A DNA stretch of 64,000 bases, from contig NC_045438.1 of assembly GCF_002776525.5 (NCBI RefSeq), positions 154,098,814 through 154,162,813 of the forward strand. Direction: 5' to 3'. Shown piece by piece: positions 57,172 through 64,000 of this stretch. Position numbers and translations under genes: made by a program. Source of the DNA: Piliocolobus tephrosceles. Its lineage: Eukaryota > Chordata > Mammalia > Primates > Cercopithecidae. How positions within the stretch are numbered: the first letter of the stretch is position 1; each line of letters opens with the position of its first letter. The notes under the pieces are model-generated. The model was not told the DNA's origin. It did not search any database and saw nothing but the letters and a program-made list of their open reading frames with translations.

Positions 57172-57812
57172 AGAAGTTATTGGCATCAGAATTGACTCAG
57201 TCATTAAAACATTCCACACCTAGATTTCTCAAAGAACTAAAAACAAAACTACTATTTCACCCAATCTCACTACTGGGGATACACCCAAAGAGAAAGAAGT
57301 CATCATATCAAAAAGATGTCGGTACTCAAATGTTTATCACAACACTGTTCACAATAGCAAAGACATGGAAGTAACCGAAGTGTTCATCCGTGGAGGACTG
57401 GATAAAGGAAATGGGATAGACTATTCACCATGGAATACTTATCCATCCATGGAAAAGAACAAAATCATGTCTTTTGCACCAACATGATGGAACCAGAGGC
57501 CATTGTCCTAAGCAAAATAACTCAGAAACAGAAAGTCAAATACCACATGTTCTCACTTATAAGTGAGAGCTAAACAATGAGTACACATGGACATACACAG
57601 TGAGTGGAATAACAGACATTGGAGTCTACAGAAGATGGGAAGGTGGGAGGGGCTTGACAATTGGAAAGTTGCCCATTGGGTACCATTTTCTCTATTCAGG
57701 TCATGAGTTCACTAAAAGCCCAGAATTCACATATATGCAATATATGCCTGAAAGAAATCCACACTTGTACTCCCTAAATATATAAACATTAAAAATAAAT
57801 AATTAATAATCC
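57172..57812 (+). mobile_element. Primate L1 (L1P-type) 3' end
   Basis: Sense ORF2 end and 3' UTR: 'aaactactatttcacccaat', 'cacaatagcaaagacatgga', 'atgttctcacttataagtga', 'gagtacacatggacatacac', ending in an A-rich tail. Heavily 5' truncated; contains stops and is not functional. Confidence 0.95.
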
Positions 57813-58878
57813 ATACCTAAACCATTTGCAGTGGAAGATTTTTGCACTGTTTTATTTTCTTGGGGTCATTTCCTACCCTGTGTTTTGGCCATCTGCGTAT
57901 GGTTATGGAATCACTGTCTCTCAGGATGCGCTTTCCTCTTTCCTGAGCTGGTGAAACCTAGGGGAATCACTAGAATAAACTTGACTCTCCATTTATGCGG
58001 ATTTGCTTCACAGGGAATCCTTTGTATCAACTGAGTCACTGCCATCAAAATATCCATGGGAAGTTCACATAACCTCATTTCCCTCTGTTAATGTTACTGA
58101 GTAAGGCACAAGACAGGAATATTCTTAGAGATATATGGCTTCCTCTTAATCAGAGCTGGCTTAGAGTGGAGAAACAGCATCCCTGGGGACAAAGGAAGGC
58201 ACTCATGAACTCTGGCCACCGTAAGACAAACAATGGAGACCTTATTCTTAATTTAGACTCTAAGCAAAGGTTTTCCTGGTGACCTGGTTCCTCTGGAGCC
58301 ATCGCACTGCTCCAGTGATGTTTTAGCAACCTGCCCTGGTACCCTGAGTTCCCACCTTGCTCCTTGTCACCCATTTTCTTTCAGGGTATCTGGATTTTTC
58401 CTCTGATTTATACATTTCCCCCATAATTCTGCACAATACCAAAAATAAATATAATTTCCTTCCTCTTAAAACCCGATAACCATCAGGCTAGAAGAAGAGC
58501 TACTGTTTGGAAAAAAAAAAAAAAATTGTCTCCATATCACATCCTGCCTAGCAGTAAATTCAAACTTGATCTCATAGTGAGGATAGCCTGATTTTTCTCA
58601 TGCTTAGGAAATCACCAAGCCATGGTGACACTTCCCTGGATGTAGCTATTGTAGCTTACTGGGGCCCCTGAGCCATGCAGGGTCACACAGTTTGTCTGGG
58701 GTGAGAGGTCTCATTCAAAATGCATTATGCCAAATTTCTCTTTCAATTAAGTTTTGGCTGTACCACCTCCACTGCCCCACCTGTAAAATGAGGAAACTTC
58801 TCTTACAAGAGAATGAGAAAACAGGGAAGAAGGAAGAGTGTCCAGAGGGATAGAAGGGGAGGGGAAGGTGATTTCTTT
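57813..58878. other. Unassigned sequence
   Basis: No gene or named repeat recognised. A-run at 58,511-58,524. Confidence 0.4.
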
Positions 58879-58912
<34 letters not shown>

Positions 58913-59188
58913 AGATGGAGTCTCACTCTGTCATCCAGGCTGGAGTGCAGTGGTGGTATCACTGCAACCTCTGAGTCCCAGGTTCAAGCTATTCTCCTGC
59001 CTCAGCCTCCCGGGTAGCTGGGACTACAAGCACACGCCACCACGCCCAGCTAAGATTTTTGTATTTGTAGTACAGACAGTGTTTCACCATGTTTGCCAGG
59101 CTGGACTTGAACACCTGACCTCAGGTGATCTGCCTGCCTTGGCCTCCCAAATTGCTGGGATTACAGGCATGTGCCACTGAACCAGGCC
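58879..59188 (-). mobile_element. AluS-type element with long T run
   Basis: Antisense full-length Alu beginning with about 31 T residues (58,881-58,911). The flanks 'gaaggtgatttct' and 'gaaggtggttct' form a probable TSD. Confidence 0.94.
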
Positions 59189-60384
59189 CTGGAAGGTGGT
59201 TCTATAAAGACCTGGCCTTCCTCCAGCTCTCATCTGCCGATGGTCTAAAAGAGCAGATTCTGGGAGGCCTAATTCTACAGTTGCCCAGGGATGTCCAGAG
59301 GCACTGAAGCACCAGCTTTCCTCTACCAAGGAAGATCCCTGAAATCACCCACAATGAACAGTGCATCATCTTTCAATGGAGGCAATTCAGCCCGTTTTTT
59401 CCATTATTGGAACATATCTCTGCTTCTCTTCCTGAGCACTAGATAGAGTAGCTGGCATGCATTTCGGAGCCATGTTGTGTGAAAAATATGGCTCACCATG
59501 TAGTTGGATGTGAGTAAGTTGAATGTGACTGGAATCCATCTCCACTGTAATGCAAAAGGTATGGGCATTCTCCCACCTGGTCCTTGAGAACCCTGGCAGA
59601 ATATTTGTGATCTTCTGAATTTAATATAGTTACAGGGTAATTGACAGGCAGAACTACACTTCCCTTCCTCCCCAGGAAATGCCTGGTATTCATTCTATGT
59701 TAAATTTGTTTGATTTCAAAGATCAACTGGAAAATTCATGGCTTCCTGCTCTTTCCCTTACTCAAATGCCTTCCCACTCTATTTATGAGTCCAGAACAGG
59801 TCAACATTTGAGGACCTAGTAAATCAAGTTGAGTTTGGATTTCCGTTGCAATTTTGTGACTTCCTATATGAGCACTTTATATCACAGAGAAGGAAGTCTG
59901 GAGAGCAGGACAGAGATAGTTCAGAGAAGTCTCCACTCATATTTATGAAGACAGGAAAAAACATTCTCCCCAGCCCCCACATCTCCCCTTTTTTAACACC
60001 CAGAATTCCAAAAGAATGAGCATTATTTTCATCGATTGTTGCCACAAGCAAGAACAACAGGGCCAATCTATATTTTCTCCCACAAAATTTGGAGAGGCAT
60101 GGTATATAGAGAGAAGCCTAAAGGAAAAAAATGCATGCAAGTATAACAGAATGGTGTTTGCTTATTGTGATTTGTTAATATACATCCCTTGAACTGAACT
60201 AGATAAAAATAAATAAGTACTATGATTTGTCTTGTGCCAGTATGCTTAAAAATGGAATTTTATTTCATCCTTCCTGTCATCTTACAACATTTCTAAATAT
60301 TAATTTAAACATTTCATAACTCCAGTGTATATTTTACCTCAGGATAAGTGGTATTGTGTTGAAAAAGTTATCACATTTTTATTT
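59189..60384. other. Unassigned sequence
   Basis: No gene or named repeat recognised. Confidence 0.4.
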
Positions 60385-60513
60385 TATTTTCTTTTTTAGA
60401 GACAGAATCCACCGTGTTGCCCAGGCTGGCCTCAAACTCCTGGACTGAAGGAATCCTCCCACTTCAGCCTCCCAAGTAGGTAGGACTACAGGTGTGCACC
60501 ATCAAGCCCGACC
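60385..60513 (-). mobile_element. Alu-related monomer (FLAM-like)
   Basis: 'cgtgttgcccaggctggcct' and 'ttcagcctcccaagtaggta' from a single antisense 7SL-derived arm, diverged. Confidence 0.8.
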
Positions 60514-61084
60514 ATCACAATTTTCTAATCAATTCCCAGGCTGATATAATTGTTGAACGTGAAAGAGTAAATACAGATAGGTGACAAAATCAGAACTGGA
60601 GGTTAAGATTATCTTGCCCAGTCCAGATCCTGCTTTCAAACAAGATTTGGGATATTGTCTCAGAGAATTCCCAATAAACATAGAATGAAATAAAATCCAG
60701 ATGAGAGAAACAAATAAAGAGCTATGAGAAAGCAAACGAGGAGGTAGTCATGTCTGTGAGAAAGTTCTGAGAACACTTTCACAGAGAAGATAATAGTGGA
60801 GCAAGGGGCATGGACCCCACTGGTTCTGCCTTACGTGGTCCCAGAAGCAGCCTAGCTTAACAACTCGTAGATTCTCAATAAGAAGTTGTTGAATTTATAA
60901 TGGAAGGAAAGATGAAGAGATAAGAGCTAAAGTTATACTCTTAGAAAATATCTATATCTAGAGGGCAAAAGAAGGAAAAGGAAGACAAGAAGAAGAGGAA
61001 AGTAAATAGAAAACTAGGCATAGTATGAAGGGATGTCAAAGAGAATTTGGTGGGCAGTATTTTCTAACGCTGTAGTATAATGCT
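60514..61084. other. Unassigned sequence
   Basis: No gene or named repeat recognised. GA-rich around 60,960-61,010. Confidence 0.4.
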
Positions 61085-61256
61085 ACTTAAAGTATGGTCC
61101 TCAGATGAGTAGCATAAGTATTAATTAGGAACCTGCTGGTAATACAAATCCTTGGCCCATCCTAGACCTACTATATCACAGTCTCTTGGAGTGGGGGCCC
61201 AGAATCTGTGTTTAATGAGCTCTCAAAGTGATCTTTATGCATATTAAAGTTTAAGA
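61085..61256. mobile_element. MER5A-like hAT element
   Basis: 'ctacttaaagtatggtcctc', 'ggaacctgctggtaatacaa', 'cagaatctgtgtttaatgag', 'tattaaagtttaagaa' in the order of the well-known palindromic MER5A family. Related by class to the three copies noted elsewhere but a different family. Confidence 0.8.
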
Positions 61257-61589
61257 AAAAACATGGCATATTTCTGGAAGATAAGTTGCTACTGACAGAA
61301 CTCAAGTTTCTGATTCTTAGAACCAAATTCTTGCAATCTCCTAGGATCTTCCCAGAATTAAGTTGCAGGGAAATTACTGTATTAAATTGCTAATGTATAA
61401 ATGGTTCAAGGTAAAGAGCTTATTGCATGCTTTATTTTAAAATCTTTCTTTCACTGTAATGTCCCACTTCAGTTAGAGTGAAAAGGAAAGCAGCATTAAA
61501 CTTCCTCAGTTAATAATAGCTGAAAACCACTCCAGTATATTATTAAACAACTCAGTTCACCTCTGTCAGCTACAGCCTCAAGAAAAATT
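61257..61589. other. Unassigned sequence
   Basis: Nothing recognised. Confidence 0.4.
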
Positions 61590-62283
61590 ACAAAATGTTT
61601 TGAATTAAACAAAAATGAAAATACAATATCTCTAAATATACAGGATGAAGATAAAGTGGTACTTGAAGGGACATAGCATCAAGTGATTTTATTAGAAAAG
61701 AAGAAAGACCTCAATTTAAAAATCCCAGTTTCCAATTTAAGAAATTGGAAAAAGAAAAGCAAAAGAAACCCAAAGGTAGCAGAAGAAAAAATATATAAAG
61801 ATAAGAACAGAAATCAACAGAATTTATAAAATAAAACAATAGAGAAAAATCAATGAAGTAAAAAGTTGGTTCTTTGAAAGATCAATAGAATTAATAAACT
61901 TTTAGCCAGTCTGATAAAGAAAGAGAGAAAACACAAATTACTACTACTGGAAATAAAAGACGGCACATAACTACAGACTTCACAGATTTTAAAAATATAA
62001 TAAAGGAATACTACAAAAACTCTACAGACATAAATTCAAGTTAGATAAAATGAACCAATTCCTTGAAAGACACAGACTATCAAATTCACCCAAGAAGAAA
62101 GAAAGAACCTAAATAGCTCTATTCTTATTAAAGAAATTAAATTTGTAGTTTAAAATTTTTCAACAAAAGAAATCTTCAGACTCCAGTGGTTTCACTCCTT
62201 AATTCTACCAAAAATTTAATAATGAAATAATACCAATTGTATATTACTTTTTGTTAAAATAGAAGAGAAGGAGGTTTTATTTA

Positions 62284-62573
62284 TTTATTTGAGACAGAGT
62301 CTCCCTCTATTGCCCAGGCTGGAGCAGAGTGGCGCAATCTCGGCTCACTGCAACCTCCACCTCCTGGGTTCAAGCAAGTTCCTGCCTCAGCCTCCCAAGT
62401 AGCTGGGACTATAGGCATGTGCCACCATGCCCAGCTAGTTTTTTTGTCTTTTTAGTGGAGATGGGGTGTCACCATTTTGGCCAGGCTGGTCTCGAACTCC
62501 TGACCTCATGATCCACCCACCTCAGCCTCCCAAAGTGCTAGGATTATAGGCATGAGCCTCTGCGCCTGGCCGA
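62284..62573 (-). mobile_element. AluS-type element
   Basis: Antisense full-length Alu inside the L1. The flanks 'gaaggaggttttat' and 'gaaggagttatttt' suggest a TSD. Confidence 0.94.
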
Positions 62574-62805
62574 AGGAGTTATTTTCTAAATCATTCTTTT
62601 AGGTCAACAATACCCTGACATAAGAACCAGACAAAGACATTAAAGGAAAAGATAACTGCAGAAGAACATCTCCCATAAACATAGACAAAAAATTCTCAAA
62701 ACAATATACTAGGAAATCAAATCCCACAGTATATAAAAAGAATAATACATCACAATTAACTACAATTTATCCTGGGAATCTAAGGTTTGTTCAATAGTAA
62801 AAAGT

Positions 62806-62960
62806 TGATCAGGCGTGGTGGTATGTACCTGTGGTCCCAGAACTTGGGAGGCTGAGACACAAGAATCATTTGAACCTGGGAGGCAGAGGTTGTAGTGAGG
62901 TGAGATCAAACCACTGCACTCCAGCGACAGAGCAAGACTCTGTCTAAAAAAAAAAAAAAA
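62806..62960 (+). mobile_element. Truncated Alu
   Basis: Left end, then a jump to the right arm ('ggaggcagaggttgtagtga', 'cactgcactccagcgacaga') and an A-run of 16. Internally deleted. Second Alu in the same L1. Confidence 0.88.
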
Positions 62961-63426
62961 AGTCAACCATCGTATTAATATATTTAAAAATATTATATCA
63001 ATTGATGTAGAAAAATCATTTGACAAAATTCAGCATCTATTTGTGATGAAAACTCTCAGCAAACAATGACAAAAAAAGAGAAATTTTTAACTTTGATTTT
63101 TCCTAAGATTAGGAGAAAAATAAAAAATCTACTTTATTCTTAGTCAACATCATACTATAAGTCCTAACCAGTGTAATAAGGCAAGAGGAAAAAATAAAAA
63201 GCACATAGCTTTTTATTATTTTTTATTATTTTAAACTGTCCTCATTTAAAGACAATATAATCATCTACATAGAAACAGCCATGGTATCTAGCAAAAAGCT
63301 CCTAAAACTAATAAGTGAATTGTTTAAGCTTGGAAGATACAAGGTCCACATATACCAATCAATGGTATGTCTATAGACTAGAATCAACAGTTGGAAACAA
63401 ATGAAAATAATACTATCTTAGCTCAT

Positions 63427-63508
63427 TGTGTGTGTATATATATATACACACACACATATGTATATACATATATATGTATATGATATATATATACATATAT
63501 ATATATCA
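63427..63508. repeat. AT/GT palindromic microsatellite
   Basis: 63,427-63,454 is a perfect 28-bp self-palindrome (TG runs, then (TA)6, then CA runs). It is followed by further (TA)n/(TATG)n alternation to 63,508. It could form a cruciform and Z-DNA. Confidence 0.95.
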
Positions 63509-63844
63509 TAATACTTGAGACTTTTTAAAGAAAAGAAATTCATTTGGCTTATGGTTCTGGAGGCTGGGAGCTCCAAGAGCAGTGCACTGGCATCTGGTAA
63601 GGGTCATCCCATGGTAGAATGGCCAGCAAGCACACAAGACAGGAAGGGTGGGGCCGAATTTATTCTTTTATCTGGAATCCACTCCTGAAATAACCAACCC
63701 ACTTCCACAATAACAACATTATTCCATTTATGAGGGTGAAGACCTCATGGTCTAATCACTTCCTAAAGGCCCCGCCTTTTAATACTGCTACAATGGCAAT
63801 TAAATTTCAACATCAGTTTTGGTGGGGACATTCAATCCATAGCA
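63509..63844 (-). mobile_element. MaLR LTR (MST/MLT-like), antisense
   Basis: 'gcttatggttctggaggctg', 'cagcaagcacacaagacagg', 'gaagacctcatggtctaatc', 'ggtggggacattcaatccat' and 'agca' at the end. Inserted in the L1, next to the palindromic tract. Subfamily not assigned. Confidence 0.8.
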
Positions 63845-64000
63845 AATACCATTTATAAAAACTCCCCCAAGATGAAATTTTTAGGTGAAAATCTAACAAA
63901 ACTTATAAAGGATATGCATGTTGAAAACTGCAAAATGCTAGTGAAAAATCAAAGAAGACCTAAATAAACGGAGACATATACCATGTTCATGGTTATGATG

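Larger units (their letters stand above)
61590..64000 (+). mobile_element. Old L1 (L1M/P-type) ORF2, interrupted; runs off the window
   Basis: Sense L1 ORF2: 'agttggttctttgaaagatc', 'taaaatgaaccaattccttg', 'aagaaatctt..actccagtgg', 'agaaaaatcatttgacaaaa', and at the end 'accatgttcatgg'. It is interrupted by an Alu (62,284), a second Alu fragment (62,806), an AT/GT palindrome (63,427) and a MaLR LTR (63,509). Text resumes after each. No intact frame. The 3' end lies beyond the window. Confidence 0.9.

Noticed and set aside
57180..57374. Open frame in the L1P 3' end
   Set aside because: Eroded L1 ORF2 sequence, not a host gene and not intact.
1..64000. CRISPR arrays, operons or bacterial-type defence systems
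   Set aside because: The window is primate DNA with Alu, MaLR and ERVL content; no spaced direct-repeat array or bacterial gene organisation is present.
1..64000. tRNA, snRNA or miRNA genes
   Set aside because: No tRNA B-box/cloverleaf context or U6/7SK-like sequence was recognised by eye. Hairpins at 16.77 and 40.09 kb are AT-rich inverted repeats without miRNA-type arms. A tRNAscan-SE/Infernal run would settle it.

Overview
This window is nuclear DNA from a primate, almost certainly an Old World monkey (macaque/baboon type). About thirty recognisable retroelements and DNA-transposon fossils (Alu, L1, L2, MIR, MaLR LTRs, ERVL, hAT-type MERs) lie in otherwise unassignable single-copy DNA. 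Three young Alu copies (17,690-17,987, 44,231-44,540 and 50,821-51,089) carry AluY variants that I associate with cercopithecoid lineages. Two end with 'ggcttgagccaccg' instead of the ape 'ggcgtgagccaccg', and the third has 'gatccggccactgcactcc' instead of 'gatcgcgccactgcactcc'. No SVA element is seen. I found no intact protein-coding gene, no convincing exon of a host gene, and no tRNA, rRNA or snRNA gene. The longest open frames are short, sit inside repeats or GC-rich LTR-like DNA, and show no protein family. The window is best read as intergenic or intronic DNA.

Layout. 1-3.5 kb: a GC-rich, LTR-like block with a ~60 bp internal tandem array, then an ERV1-like LTR and an older LTR-like repeat. 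3.5-10 kb: MIRs, a hAT MER and Alus. 10-23 kb: several MaLR solo LTRs (THE1/MST/MLT1), less certain LTR-like stretches, an L2 3' end, a small triplicated hairpin unit and an interrupted CTG/CAG tract. 22.5-24.5 kb: an old L1 ORF2 fragment split by a hAT MER. 24.5-35 kb: mostly single-copy DNA with scattered MIR, MLT1 and AluJ, including a repeat-free stretch at about 32.3-32.7 kb that looks like a candidate conserved element. 35-43 kb: nested MLT1/Alu/GA repeats, a member of an unnamed LTR-like family, a near-perfect AT cruciform, and 2.5 kb of repeat-poor DNA (40.2-42.7 kb). 44.5-48.3 kb: the best-preserved ancient gene remains in the window, an antisense ERVL pol fossil with RT, RNase H-side, integrase and dUTPase-like segments, all disabled. 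48-57 kb: dense Alus (one Alu-in-Alu, one young truncated AluY), L1M pieces, MLT1, hAT and a GT microsatellite. 57-64 kb: a primate L1 3' end, Alus, a MER5A-like element, and an old L1 ORF2 running off the window end, split by two Alus, an AT/GT palindrome and a MaLR LTR.

No genes act together here. What can be read is a layered insertion history: older L1, LTR and MER copies were split by MaLR LTRs, AluJ/S and finally young AluY copies, many with recognisable target-site duplications. Subfamily names are from recognition by eye and would need a Dfam/RepeatMasker run; families I could not name are left unnamed.
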